Both the position numbers and the translations under genes were made by a program. Below the pieces are notes generated by a model. The model saw nothing but the letters and a program-made list of their open reading frames with translations, was not told the DNA's origin and did not search any database. Below, one piece after another: positions 25,601-39,600 of a stretch of DNA of 64,000 bases. Every line of letters begins with the position of its first letter. Positions within the stretch are counted from its first letter, which is position 1. The DNA comes from Xylocopa sonorina. Lineage: Eukaryota > Arthropoda > Insecta > Hymenoptera > Apidae. The stretch covers positions 9,663,473 through 9,727,472 of the forward strand of contig NC_135204.1 in the NCBI RefSeq assembly GCF_050948175.1, written 5' to 3'.

Positions 25601-28600
25601 GAAATAATCTACCATGATTCGAGGATCGTCGAGGATTGAAGATCACCGCGCGTAAAGAAAGTAACGCGTTACTGCAACGCGGAGGAGCGTGGACAAGAAA
25701 CGGGCGAAGAATATCCGGTTGGTGGGCCGCGTAAGAGAAAACTGAGGAGGAACGAGAGGTGACATCAGCTACGGTGCCATTAGAAATTCGCAACATGTGT
25801 TTCGATGCAGGCATGCATCATCCAGCGCGCAACCTTTCATGCGATACGAATGACTCCTGGCACACTCTGTAATTACCAGTGCGTTTCATTAGAGTCATTA
25901 AATGATCCCTGACGCGAATACGCATTCGCTAATACCGTTTGACTGGTCCTGCGTTGGTCCAACGTTCGAACGAGAACCGATGGAAGAGTTTACAGGCGTT
26001 CGATCATCTAGGCGTCCAGAAACTGCCTCGGAACAGGCCTCCGTCCAAGGCTGTCTGTGAAACGTTCGAAATCGAATACGAAGATTTATGTCGACCGGTT
26101 GCGGTTACTCACTGCGGACCCTTGAACGATTTCTGATATTCGTCCGGTGGCTCGGTAGCCGGGCAAGGGGTTAAAAGGGTGTCATTAATATCAATCGAGG
26201 GCCACGATTGATCCGTGGGGCAAGGCGTGCGCTGGCTGGCTTGATCCCGCCGCGAAGGATTTATAGATCTCATCGTCGGCTAGGGCGTAGACGGGAACCG
26301 GTGGTTAAAAACGCCGCTGACCCCTGTCGTTGGGTCTATATATTTCTTGGGAATTCCCCTTTCTATGGATGCGAGCCACGTGGCCGCTGTGCATGCTCAG
26401 CTGATTTCATCGTGCCGCTTTCCCGTGCGCGTAGGGCTGACTCGTTCCTTGGAGAAGTTATTACCTCGCGCGAAGATTATTCGTGACGGTTTGTTTATTA
26501 ATACGAGGATCGACGCGATGGATTTTATTTTTGGTAACCGCTCAGCGCTGGACGCGCTACCTGATTTCATTCACCGCGATTTCATGGTCCATTTGCGATT
26601 TAATGGCCGGCGATAAAGCGCGAACGAAGCTCCATAAATGCAGCCAAGTCCTTTGACCCAGAAACGAAATGGCTGCGGGTAGAGGACCAGCCCCCGGGGG
26701 CTCACCCCGTGTTCCGCAAATAAAAGCGGTTTCTTCGTGACCGTGTTTAATTAGACACTCCTCGAAACAATTAAACGAATCCGCGTTCGATCGCCTACGC
26801 GATATTAAACATACGCGCATCCGATATCCTTCGAACGGACTGGCAAAGGCGGATTATCAGCGCGCAGGAAACTGCGAGAGGAACGATTTCGGAAGAAGGA
26901 AATGATAATCGAGCCGCGCGCCTCGCACACTTCGGCAACCAGTAGACGAAATCGATTTTCAGGGACGAGAGCCATTTCAGAAGTTTACGATTAGAGAACA
27001 ATTGACTGGCAGAGTTAACCTGCGAGGAGGGTTGCGGTGAACCTTCTCGGTGGCAGACTTTATCGATCTCCCTGGCCTGAAACGACCACCCTGGTACCTT
27101 CTTCTTCCTTCTACCGTTCTGACGATAAAGCGACTCGGGGCGTGTTCGTCCTATCCTTCTCCCTATTGTTACCATCGATGCCTCTCCGAATCCACCGTGT
27201 ACCGGCCCGTCCACCCCTCTCATCTTCCGCTGCGCGAGCAACCCTGCCAGCCGGTCGTTCTTAATGATTAATCGTCGCCGCTCGATCGGAAAATCATACG
27301 CCAACGATCGACGGCGAAACGGCTAGGCGAAAACCGGTGAATTAGCGCGCCGCGAATTCGCGGAATCCACCTCGAGCAAAGTTCACGGCCGAATGCAAAC
27401 GAGTTTCGAACTTGCGCGCCGGCGCTCCGCGGTCCGTATGATGCATGGAATTTTAGGTTTTTAAACGTCGGATATAAATGGACGCGGTGGCGTATAGCGT
27501 TCGGTAATTTGCTTCGCGGAATCGATGCTTTCTTGTGTGTACGCCGCTTGCTTTAAGCCTCTCGAGGGTAAATCTCCGGCGCGATCAGCAGCAGCGAAAG
27601 TTCTTTCGAAACGTTCCGCGGAATGTTCAGCAACGTTCGGGTCGAGCACAGAGGAATAGTTGGGGATTCAACAGAAACTAGACGTAGGTAAGCACTCGCG
27701 ATAAATCAACAGTCGGCGCACACGCGTCCCGTGTGCAATTACACCGCTACGAAATTACACGATACCATCGGTCCCTGAATAAGTGGGACGACCGAGATTC
27801 CACGAAAATTCTGATAAGCGGCTCGAACTGAGCAATTAAATCGGACCGCTTCGCTCGAACCGTCCTGGTTCCGCGGAACTGTCTGCGTTGCAGACCTGTC
27901 AGTCTCCCCAGGGTTCGCGGTACCTTTAATTCCGACCAGTGCTTGCAAAAAACTCGCGTTTGACGCGATGACAGGGTGTTAAGAATCCAGTAACCACCAT
28001 CGACTTGGTGTGCTCGAATATAAATACTATCTTTTGGCGCGTGAAAACGAACGCGTCGCGCGGCAGGATTGATCGAAGCTGGCTCGAGAGAGGCGAGTTT
28101 TCATGTCGGGAAATAAACGCGACAGAAAGAGTCGAGATAAAGGAGAAGTCAGCCGAAGCAGGCCTCGCAGAAGCGTCCAGGAAAATCGATACATCGGGAG
28201 GAGGTACGATTACGCGAGTGACTCAGGCGGTTTCCGGTGGACGCCATGATGGATTTAAGTACTTCCGGCCGGAGGCGCGTGCGCCAGCCTGTCCTGGCTG
28301 GAATTATCGAGGCTGCTCTCTACACGCGGAGATCGAGTCCGATGTCGATGTCGACGTACGGCGTCGTGTCTTTCTTATCCCGTTCGTTTCCATTCTAAAC
28401 AGTTCACGAAAATCTCAATTGCTACTCGAACAACCCCTTCGCGCATTTTTTCGCACCCTTGCAAGTATTATTCGAGGGTTATTTCACCAACCTCGTCGAA
28501 ACAGGATCGATTTTCCGATGCATCGGTTCTCAGAAGGGAAGTCCGTGAGATTGGCGCGTAATTAAAGAAACATCATTGGCCACGGTGCACGACGGGATCG

Positions 28601-30241
28601 ATAGCGATCCATACATGGCCGAGAAGGGATCAATCAGTCGACTAGTCAAGCGCTCTTCCTGGATTCCTATCGAGATGCATAACAATCGCTCGAAGCAAAT
28701 GGAGGGCTTGCTTTCGGAGCTCGTCATTATGCGGATAATCCCTCTTTGTCTCGAGCTGTCCCGTGCACCCGCCTCCTCCATTCATTTTCTAATATCCCTG
28801 ACGATTATACTGGGCGTTGCTCGAAATTCCACGGTACAGAGGCTAGAACGGTGCTCAGGGTTGTAGAGAGAAACGTTGACAATCTTCAGGGGTGAATTCG
28901 TCGATGCGTCGACTATTTCAATTGCGCGATTAAATCGAAGTGTTAATTTTGTCGAAGAGACACGAATCGTTGCAACTGTTCGATCTTCCACTATCGTAAT
29001 CGTTAGACTATTGGACTGACGCGAACCCCAAACGACACGCACGGACGCGTGTACGCATCTGAAGTCACGAAAGGGTGAAAGCAAAAGTGAATTAGCGGAT
29101 TTAGGCTTGCGCGGGAGAATCTTGGCGAGCGATGCGGTTAAGATACCCGGTGGGCAGAAAGTAGCAGTAACAAATGTTGCGCGAAATTGGTCCCGAAGTA
29201 TGTAATCGTGTTTCAGTTAGCCGTTCGTAGCACGTGAGGCAGGTGATGGCGAAATGCGCGCGGCTGAAACCACTTCAGGGTGGTCCGCAATGGGACGCGT
29301 TGATACGTTATACCTCTCGAGCGCGATCTCTCGTTCTCTACGAATGATGCGGTGGACGGTGTCTCGCGCGGAAACGGAACTCGCGTCGTACGTCTGTCCC
29401 GGCCGGCTCGCTCGTTCGTCCGCGTATTTTTCCCGGCGATTCATCGGGAATCGTTCGAACCGTCCGAGCTCGTTCGTACGGTGAAACGGTTAACAGATCG
29501 AGACGGCAGGGTGGTCCGAAACAGAGGAACGCGATGTTACCTTACACCTTGTTCGCGGCGCGCCGCGTTGGGATATACGCGGCACCAATACGCATCAACT
29601 GCGCGACACGGGATCGTAAATACGGGCCCAAAGACATAGGGGCTCGTTATTATGATGCTAATGAGCGGCCCGCCCGTTGGAATCCGCCTGGAAACACCTC
29701 GAGACGAGATTCACGAGCGTCCAGGTGACGCGACGCGATAACGCGCCCCGTGAATTCTTTCGGACCCCCGTATCGGTTCCACGACCTGGTCGCTTCCGCT
29801 GTGCCCAACTTTTTTCTTTTTCTCTTAAACAAAACCCCGCAGCATAGTTGCAAGATCGTCGAGGGGGTAATTCGCGAACGAGCCCCTCAGAACGCGGACC
29901 TTGGAGCGTGGATCACGGCTTTCGCATCGGATCGCGGGGTTTTCAGAAGATTTGCGAATTAGCCGGCTCGCCTCGTTATTTACGGTGAAACCGAACACCG
30001 GACAGTGTATTCGACACCGGATACCATAAGTGGATTAGCTGTAGATCCGCACGTCCACGCTCCGCGATCCACCGCGAAAGGTTTCCAGTGTCTTAGAGCC
30101 CTGAAACGTGTTTCTCGCCTGCTCGATCGCCCTTTCGATTCTTCAAAACGATCGCCCAACCTCCTCCCCCGCCCTGTCCTTTACCGCTAATCAATGGTCA
30201 CGGACAGAGAAAGTACGAGGATGAAAGTATAAGACGCTGAT

Positions 30242-30259
30242 AAAAAAAAAAAAAAAAAA
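30242..30259. repeat. A18 homopolymer
   Basis: A run of 18 A. No retroposed gene was recognised upstream, so this is probably simple slippage. Confidence 0.9.
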
Positions 30260-30380
30260 TGCGCCATTTCCTTTGCGTATGCACGGCGGATTAGTAATTT
30301 CATCGTGGATGGTTATTAAACGTTGTCACTTCGAGTATTAACGAACAGCGTAATGAATACGTCGTAAACGTATTACGAGC

Positions 30381-30421
30381 CAGGCGTGTTCCGTGACGGC
30401 GGAACACGAACGTGTCCTGGA
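30381..30421. repeat. two-part hairpin (9-bp inner, 5-bp outer stem)
   Basis: Inner arms CGTGTTCCG (30386-30394) and CGGAACACG (30401-30409) pair perfectly around a 6-nt loop. Outer CCAGG (30381-30385) pairs with CCTGG (30417-30421) after a 7-nt bulge. It is too short for a typical miRNA precursor. Confidence 0.65.
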
Positions 30422-31739
30422 TGAATGCACGCGCGTATTCGAATAAAAAGAGCGCGGATAATATATTATCCGTTCGCGGCACATTAATTAATGAAATTTC
30501 GAATTTTAGTGGTATCATGGTTTCGCCTGCTTCCGGTTCTGCCCGCTAATTGCAGCCTGATTTAATTCCGCGATAACTCGCAACCCTGCGAGCCAAACTC
30601 ACCCCTCCAACAGCCACCGCGATGGAATAACGATATCTCGAGTGCTCGATACGATTCCTTCGATTCGATCTCGCGTATCCGATGCTCTCGAACGGAACCA
30701 GAATTCGAGGTAAAAGAAACGCCAGAAATGATTCTGGAACGAGCGATTTGAATGCCCGCATGCGAGGTGTACCGCGAGCAACGTTTTTGTCGTCGTAAAT
30801 TTCTATTAATAAATTAACCGGTCTTTTTCCTCGTACCACGGGATGAAGAACTCATTAACGGTGTAATGAATAACTACTTACGAGTTTCATAGCCAAAGGG
30901 TGTGAACCGCGCGTGATTTATAGCGCTCGTATCCCTTCTATGATTGATTCGTTTAGAACAGTGTCTCTATTCCATTTTTGATGCATTAGCCAACGTCCAG
31001 ACTGCTTTTCCTTTTTTCTCCCCCTTTCCTCTTTATTTCTTTCGCGAGCCCGCTAACGAACGCCGCTGATATTATCGTAATCAGACGCAAAAACGGTAAT
31101 TTAGATGTTCGTTAGAAATCGCTGCTCGCGTGAACCAGCCAGCTGCTCAATAGAGCGGCACTTATGCGCGCTAAGGAGCGAAACATCTGCTTAGAAACAC
31201 GTTCAGTCGCCACGATATTTAGAAATTAATTTACATCACGAAACCACGGTGCCTGCGAAAGACCTGGGTTAACGTTTCGAGTCCGAAATTACTTTCTCGT
31301 CCCTTAACGACAGAATTCTTCTTTCCACGCGAAATTCAACGCGCTCTGCGCAAGTTTCTCGCGCGAAAGAAGACATTTCTCGGTCTGTCGATCGGTTTCA
31401 TTAAGAACGGCGGCTATCGCTTCTCGATTAATACGAGGCTAATTCCGTTATCCGTCCAGCCAAGGCTGGAAACTTCGGACATAATGCACGGTTTATCAGG
31501 AATGACAGAGTGGGAGAAGAAAATTGCCGCTACCGAGCCGGGCCGGGGGTTAATTTGAATTGGGCAGCCAGCCGCCCAGGCTCACGTGTATGAACCGAGC
31601 ACGCGAACTCTCAAAGAAGGCAAAAAGTCCCGGCGTGTGGTACTACGAAACTAATTAAATTACAAATTTCATTCGAACTGTGTGTAATCGAATCAACTTG
31701 CACGCGGACTGCTCCGTACTTCGAGCTCTGTTTCTTCGT

Positions 31740-31757
31740 TTCTCTCTCTCTCTCTCT
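31740..31757. repeat. (TC)n microsatellite
   Basis: A perfect TC run, followed by a pyrimidine-rich stretch to about 31800. Confidence 0.88.
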
Positions 31758-32166
31758 TTCTCACCCAGCCGTCTCTTTTTCTCTTCAACTCTCTCGCTTG
31801 TCAGACGCTCGATACAGAGTCAAATCCCGCGAGCGAGACACCGCGCGAATTGAAGAGGACGCGCAACGAGCGCGTCGAATGTTCAAGAGAGCGTGGAACT
31901 CGACGCGCGGATACGCATCCGATGCAATCCGGTCGCGTCGTTTCGAGAGAGAGCGTCGCGACGTACACGTGACGGATGTTAATAAACGAACGGTGCCCGA
32001 TCGGTTTAATTTCTCAGTTCAAATAACGACACTTCCGTTTATTATTCGCAAGCTGCCCGCGGTCTATTATTTGCGAGCGAGAAAGCGCGCGGTAAGCAAA
32101 GGAAGATGCGCGCCGGCGATAAAATCTGTAATTGCGAGCAGGCTATTAGCCGATGCACGGGGCTAG

Positions 32167-32194
32167 CTCGCTCGCTCGCTCGCTCGCTCGCTCG
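32167..32194. repeat. (CTCG)7 tetranucleotide microsatellite
   Basis: Seven perfect CTCG units; likely to vary in length between individuals. Confidence 0.92.
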
Positions 32195-32323
32195 ATTCTC
32201 TCTCGCATTATAAGCGCTGGCTTTTTGCATCGGGATCGGGCTGTACGCGTGCGATCGACAACGCGACATTACGCGCTCTCTATCATTAGGTAATCGAGTT
32301 TCGCGTAATCAACACGCCCGTTT

Positions 32324-32420
32324 CGCCTCCTTAATTAATTGCCACCCATTAATTGCGATCGATTATTGCTCCCGGATTGCCGAGAGTTTTGCATAATTTG
32401 CCGATCAATAACGAGCGTAT
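32324..32420. promoter_or_regulatory. AT-rich cluster of homeodomain/POU-type motifs
   Basis: In otherwise GC-rich DNA, about 100 nt contain TTAATTAATTG, ATTAATTG, CGATTATTG and a TGCATAAT stretch close to a POU octamer. A compact set of ATTA cores is typical of insect enhancers, and ss is a target of homeodomain factors in flies. Function is inferred from motif density only. Confidence 0.3.
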
Positions 32421-32517
32421 CCTCTCTCCGAGGTAAACCTTTTCTCTGATTTGAGGTGAAAAAAACCTTTGCCGTCGTAATTAAAAAATTACGGATTCAA
32501 GGCGCGGGGCCTTGTCA

Positions 32518-32531
32518 GGGGGGGGGGGGGG
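32518..32531. repeat. G14 homopolymer
   Basis: A run of 14 G followed by more G-rich sequence; the length may be affected by assembly error. Confidence 0.88.
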
Positions 32532-33671
32532 AGGAGAGGGGGAGAATTTCGGCGGGAGCGTCGAGGGAACCGAGGGAACCGTGAAAGCACGAAATTCATC
32601 AGCGGACGTTCTGAAACGGGACGAAATAATTGCACGGTAGGGAAGGGCGCGCAAGACGGATTAATCGAAATATAATGGTCCCAGCTCGATGGCCACGTCG
32701 AGCAGTAAGAGCCCAGTCACGGTCATTGCCTTGGCCGGTTCGTTTGCTAATTAAATTCGATAAAATCAGGCGGATGACGTAGGTTACCGGCTCGATCGCG
32801 AAACGGTCCGGGATGATCGAGGACAGACGGCCCTGGGAAGAGGGTTGAAACGCAGCGGCCCAGCCCCGCGACGCCGAACAGCTTGCGCTCGTCCTGTAAT
32901 TATTATAATACGGCCAGTTAGCGGCCGCCACTCGGACGGGGAAATGTCTCTCTTGAGGCGTGACTCTTCGTTTCAGGGGGGGATTTGTTCGTTTCGCCCT
33001 TTCCAGCCGGCGCGCTCGTTTCGGAAACGGACGAATCCGGCACCCCTGAATTTAATCTGCGAGAACGCATCGCGGTCCGACCACCTCGCTTTCTACCCGT
33101 GTAAAGCTCGAGGGTATATATCGAAAACCGTGGAGCTTGCGATCGTTGGAGAATGCTCGAACGTTTCCACGTGCAGTGTGCACGTAATTTTCGGCGCGGA
33201 CTGTTTCATAGGGGAGGAGCTCGCTGGTCTGTCGGCGGAACGGCGAGCACAAATCATCGGGGGCGATCATGAAGCAACCGAGCACGGAACATGGAAACAC
33301 GAAGACCGGTACAAATGACCGGGATAATGTATTCCCACCTTCCGTATTTTGTCAGGCTCGTTTGCGCGCCGGGACGTTTCGGTTCGCTGAAAAATTACGC
33401 CGATCCATTCTAGTTAGAACCGCGGCCTGGGGGACGCTGTTTCCTCGGATTCCCGCAGGCTCGCGGACCATCAATGATACGTGACTCCCCTCGACCGGAC
33501 ACTCTAAATGATTTTACGCGTGCACCCACGGCTTATCGCTTCGTTACCCAGCTGCCTCGTGTCTCCGATGGAAAATTCAACCGGCATTCTTCTATCGTGA
33601 CCCGCTTGAGAAATTCGACTCTGATTACGGCTCGATCGAAGAACGAGACGATTGTAGTTTAGTCTCGATTG

Positions 33672-33688
33672 TTTTTTTTTTTTTTTTT
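33672..33688. repeat. T17 homopolymer
   Basis: A run of 17 T in intron 1. Confidence 0.9.
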
Positions 33689-36600
33689 CTGAGAGAGAAC
33701 CGACGGAAGAGGAGTTCGACAGCCGAGAGTGGATCGCAAGCGAAGCGAACAAGCAAAATACATTATCCTTGGACTCAATTGGGCGGCGAACAAACGAGTG
33801 TTTGCACAGATTTTTCGAGTGTTGGCGCATTGCTTACGAATGAACCAGCTCGCTGAAACTTACCACCGATCGTACTTCTCGCTTACAAAAATGCTCGCGT
33901 CTCCCGCTCCTCGAGCAAGACCAGCAAGAGTGGAACCCGCGGAACAGGAACTGCTAATACTTTCGTCGAAAAATTGATTGATAATAAAAGAAAGGAGAAA
34001 AAGGGCGCGGTGGAGAAGCGACAACACCGTGGCTCTCTAATGGCGGCACAGATCAATCTTGGCCGCGAGGTTTTTAATGCCGCGGCCGGGCTTAACGACG
34101 CCCAGCCCCGTTTACCCGGACGGGCCGAAAAATTTAATTCGGTTATGAAACTCATTAGGTAATGTAGAAAAGGCGCACACACGAGGCTTGCCCCGGAGCA
34201 CGGTGATAAATGACGATGTCGTGTCGCGAGGCAGTATATGCCTCGCCACCGACAGCTGCCCTCCGCCAGTGGACACCGTGGCTATAGCCGCTTAGATAGA
34301 GACGACGGAATGCATTAATACAATTTGCCCTCGTATCTACAGCTGTACGCGCTAATTATAATGTGATTTGCCTTTCGAGGCGAGCCTCCTATCCAGCGTC
34401 CGCCACCCTCGCGTATCGCGTCTCAGCCCTGCGATCCGATCATCTTTCGATCGAGATCTGTATTTTAGAGTCGACGATAACGATTTCAGGGGTAGTTCTC
34501 TTTCTGTGCAACGAGATGACTATCGTTTCGGCCTGACTGGAGGCCGATTGTACGATTCGAGAGTACCTTGATTTTTAGCCGACTCGTGGGCGGTTAAATA
34601 TTCCACGCTTTAACGAGCTATGGAAGCCAGGGAAGAGGGTATCTCGATAGATCCATCGGGTTCCACCGTGCATAATCAGGTTTTTACAATGTAATTCGCG
34701 TCGCGCGATTACCATAAAAAGTCCAGCGACGGTGAGGTCTAGCTGGGCTGAGAAATATTTTTAAAACATCCAGACACCGCGTTATTTATCGTCGCTCTCT
34801 ATCGCCCAGTGGGTACCACACGTAACTTTAACTAGCTGGCCTAGTTCGACCGCCGCATTTATTATTACGGCTACCGTCTGAAGCTCGCTGGAAAAACCTG
34901 GCCCGCAAGAACGTCCCCGTTGTTTTAAGGGTGAAATTCTTGAAACGCCGGGACGCGATAGCGCGACGAGCGGGACGAAAGAAATATGGGTTGCCGGCTC
35001 GAAGCGATAACCGATGACGACCGCGTCCGCGTTACGCGGTGATGATAGACCGGGGTGCGTTCGTGTGCGCCCCGTTTCCGGTACGCGATTGCGGCTGAGA
35101 CACACCACCTCGAGCACGCGTGCGTCGCGTTAAGGGCGCTCCAAGTTTTGCAGACGCCTCGAAGGCTCGTCGAATTTTCGCGTATCTGTTGTGCAACGTA
35201 TCCAGGTTAGCCGCATCCGGTGCGCAGGATGAGATTAATTAACGAAACGAGACGTCCGCAGGATGGGTCGGGACGTGACGCACGATAAAACAGAGAGTAC
35301 TCCCATCGAGGCGGGATGGTTGTTGGGAGGCAACGCGATTCACGGTCCGCGGATAATTCACTGTTAGCAGGCTAATTAACAATAGATACAAATTGGCACG
35401 TTAGTCGCGTTTATGACACACGGAGTATGCCGTGCGGCGCGCACGTTTCCTCCCGCGACGTGTAATCATTCGTAATTGCGCGCGGGTACGTGGTCCTGTT
35501 CCCGACTGTCCGCGCCGTTGCCACGTCGAATGCCAATCCGATGTGTCATCGGATTAGATTCGTGACTTTCGACCAACGGAGCACGCGAAAACGCGAAATA
35601 TTCCGACTATCGATACGCCTCTGTCAACCCTCTGCGAAAGGTCAGAGATCGACCGTCTTCCTCGATAACGCGTGAAACCATCCACCGCGCACCAAAGCGA
35701 TCCCCCTCTCGTTTCAATTTGTCAGTCATCGAAGAGTAGCTAATTCGAGGGCAATTTAACGGCAATGTCGTGAAAAAAAAAACTGTAGGAAGGTGTGAGC
35801 GGTTTACGAATGGGGTGGCGTGGCCGCGACAAGCCGCGGCGTCCCGAAACGAAAATATAAATTTCCACATACGTATGCTTTATTAGGAGTTCCTGTCTAA
35901 GGATAACAGTCTAGCCGGGCAGAGGGTCCGTTTCGTTGCGTAATGAGAGATTTTATCGCGGTTACAGGGATAGGGCGGGGCAACCGCACTCATGCATTAT
36001 CACCCCACTTCTGTCTGACGGATTACTTTATACGGTCACTGTATATAGAGGAGAGGCAGCAGGGGCCGGTCGCGAGGCGGCCGTGTATCGTGGCGTCGAG
36101 CACTAAAGAGCGCTTGCGAAACTACTCTCTTCCTCGCTGCTGCTGTTGCCGCTCGTAGCCTCGATAAAAATTGTCGGCGTCTGGCTCTGCGCTATATCAG
36201 ATCGTGTATACCGGCCGAATGGTACCCCGCGTCGGCGATACTCCCTTCGCCGCGTTTCCTAGCTTCGCACCCTCTTGCGATCCACCCCGAGGGTGAATAG
36301 AGAAATTGCGTTTATGGTGTGACAAATTTTCGACTTTCAAACTCTCGAATCTAAGATCGAACGATCTCCGCGCTTTTTATATTGCAGTATAGTTACTTTA
36401 TCGAAGGAGGAATCGGTAAATTGAATGGTGGGTGGCGCAGAGAGTGGAGGAAGTGTCCTGCGTCGGGTATAAAATCGCAACGACTCGTTACAACGAGCGT
36501 GATATCAGTTCGCGGTGTTTATCGTTCGACGAAGCGGACTGGTAATTTCTTTCTCCTGCTGTCAAATCATCCCCCCTGTCCGACCGCGACGCGATTTCCG

Positions 36601-39600
36601 CTCTGGTAACGTGCTCCGGACGCCGAAGAATCGGAATCGCGGCCTAATTGTTTCCTCGAACCGGAGCCAGTGGTTCGCGTGAACCGTCAGAGACCACCAC
36701 GATGCGTTGGCGCGTAATCGGCTACCAGAAATCTAAACAGCCTTCTCGGGAATCAATTACCGTCGTCTTATTAATTATACGGATTGTTGTTGCTTGATCT
36801 CCTTGCGTATTAAAAAATATTGCTCGATCTCCGTTGAAACGCTCTTTCGTTGGTGTTCTTTTCGATCGAGCTTGAAGGGAGGTAGTTTTATGGACTGTTA
36901 AGTATAGATTCGACGTAAAGTTACTTCGCGTTCAATTTTCAACGAAATAGTTCCAAGCTATTTCTGGCCAGAAAAATGTAAATTCGCTTTCCGCTCTCGC
37001 TCGTGGCACTTTTTATATTGCTGTAATTGATAATAACGAGAATAATAATAATAATCCATCCGAAAATGCCACGATCAATCACGGAACCACTCACCCCGAA
37101 GCCCGGCTTCGACACACGAACGGAAGCGAATAGCACGCCAACGAGGCCGAGAATTCGCCATCCGAGATTCCTGGCGGGGCAGACGAATATGAAAGATTAG
37201 GCTTCTGGCAGGCCCGCTAATACAGTCGTCGCGAGCGGCACTCGCCCGCGATTGTGTCGCGGAAACGAATGGCCGGCGCGCGATAAGCGCGAGACGGAGT
37301 GCTTTTCGTCGGGTCGAACCCGCGAAATCTTTTTTCGACGTGCGGTTCCCGAAAAAAACACCGGAGAAAAGAGAAAAAAAGAGGAGAGAGGAAAGAAGTC
37401 CGACCGATCCGTCGCGTTTTTGCCCGAAAAGGGAACTTCGTAATCCCCTTATCCCGGCCAATTATCGCGTATTCTTCCTCCCCACGCGAACCAATTACCT
37501 TCGCGGCGAGCGTACCGTCGTGTCGTGACCTTTCGCTGCCGCCGTTCCTCCGCCATACTCTTCGGCCATTATTTATCTCAGCCGCGGATCTATGGCCTCC
37601 TCGAACGTTTTAATTGCTCGTTGGAGAGCCCGCGATCCGTTTTGCTCGCGGGTGCTCTCCTGCCTCGCGACGTTGCCTCGTTGATGAGTTCCTCGTTCAA
37701 ACCGGCAAACTTTTACCCAAAGTAAGCAATACGAGGGATGATTACGGTTCCACCGTAAATAACTAGAATTCTAATCGTAGCCGCCAATTGGGTATCGATT
37801 CACGAGGGTACTGGAAACAGGATGCTCGGAGTCGCAGAATCTTATTAACTAAGTGTTATCGGTGGACGTAGCCGCCTAATTAGCCGGTTTCAGGGCCTTA
37901 TTTAGACGTTCCCCAAGTCCAAACAACAATTCCGATCAAACAAACCCATTCCAGCCGGTTCTCCCCATCGGGATGACGTTGCGTTTCGCGCAGAGCGGCT
38001 CGTCCGGGGCTAAGTGAATGGTTAAGTAAGTGATTATCTCCTTGAGCGTATAATCGATCGATGATTAATGGGATCGGCGTTGTCTGATGCGGTTCCAATT
38101 AGGAAGCGTTCCAGGCGATCATACGGACCGATACGCGTGCCTGCCCGTTGATTGTTTCGGTCCACAGGGCTCGTACGGTAGGCGTGGCGCGAACAATTTT
38201 TAATTTCGCCCGTCACCTTCGCCAAACTCGACTACCTTTGTCACTGTATCATCGATAATAATCATCGCCCTAAACGTATAGCCGCAAAGGAGGCCGCAAA
38301 AAGTCGAAATACGCGCGCGTCCACGTGGAGAGCCCCGCGATGCGCCCTTCGTTTTGTACACACCGCGGACAATTCCTGTTACAGGGAGGATTAGACCGTC
38401 ACGGGGTGACGGACGCGTCCACACCCAATAGTCAACGGCTTAACTAATTCGATTCCCCGTCGCGTTTACCCGGTGGACGCGTGTCGAGGCCCAAGTGTAG
38501 CCTAAATCGTTCGACAAACAACCATGACGGGCGAAAGTTTCGCTCCCCCGTGCGAGGATCGTGTTTCACGCGTTTCGAAGCGTGCACGACGCGGAGGATT
38601 CACGCGTCCATTGACGGCTCCGTGCGCCATCGCTCCGGTACCGCGAATTCCGATTGGCCTCCGCGCGGTTTTTCGTCCCGTCGCTTCCGGTCCGCTCGAC
38701 GGCCGCCCCGTGGGCCTCGTCGACCTCGACCATGGAAGCGCAATTATTAACAACGATCTCACGGGTGCATCGCGTATGCACGGATCGATCCGTATCTGCT
38801 GACAGTGCTCTCTGCTCGACGTTCCTTTTCTTGCACCGCGTTGCTTCCGTGACGTTCGTAACACCTTTCTTCCGGTACCACGTGCATCTAGATGCGAACG
38901 TTCGCGCGGAGCCGCTGCAACAAGGCGTTCCTCGATGGTACGCGGCTTCTATTCCGTTGCTCGGGACAGTATACACGGTGGGACGATATTCATTGGTGAC
39001 TACTGTCCGACTTGCGGAGTTTGATCTACTGCCAGTAGAATCGAATCGCGATAGATCGTACGTATATGAACCTTTTACCTTTCGATGGATCGAGAATAAT
39101 GGAATTCACGTAGGTCCTCTTCGTTCTTCCCATAAGAGTTTCTTCCTGTGCGGTTATCCGTACCAGGGAATGAAGTATTGGTTGGCCATTCACATCGATT
39201 CGTTCCCGAGCAAATCGTTGGATCGTCCGTAAACGGTTACGATGCACGGTCGTTTGACGCACGGGGACCCTTAGCGGAAGCGCGGAGAGTCGTCGATCGG
39301 GGAAGCATTAGCCACGGTCATTAGCCGCGGCCTCTCTCGGTCCCCGTTGATGGCCGCGTCGTCGCGCGGAGACAGGGCATTGAAAATCGAATTGTCGTCA
39401 GGGTAAATAAAGCGCGTGCTCGGCCGCGTATCCTGCGGTACGCCGTTATCCCGACGGGCATCCTAATGGGGTCCTGTCCCAGAGGGTCGCGTGGCAGAAC
39501 GCGGCCGCTTCACGACATTGCGTGCCAGTATTTACGAGTGAACAACCTCCGCGCGCATCCTTCCTGCACGCGTCGTATCCTTCTCTCGAACGATCCTCTC

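Noticed and set aside
26161..26176. GCAAGGGGTTAA matching one end of the 63519 element
   Set aside because: No partner inverted repeat or second TTAA end within a few hundred bases.
36026..36060. TATA-like GTATATAGAGG as a possible internal promoter
   Set aside because: An isolated motif without a clear initiator or a following exon with a donor; not supportable by eye.
38654..39232. 192-codon open frame on the + strand in intron 1
   Set aside because: No domain and no convincing splice partners; several frames overlap here equally well.
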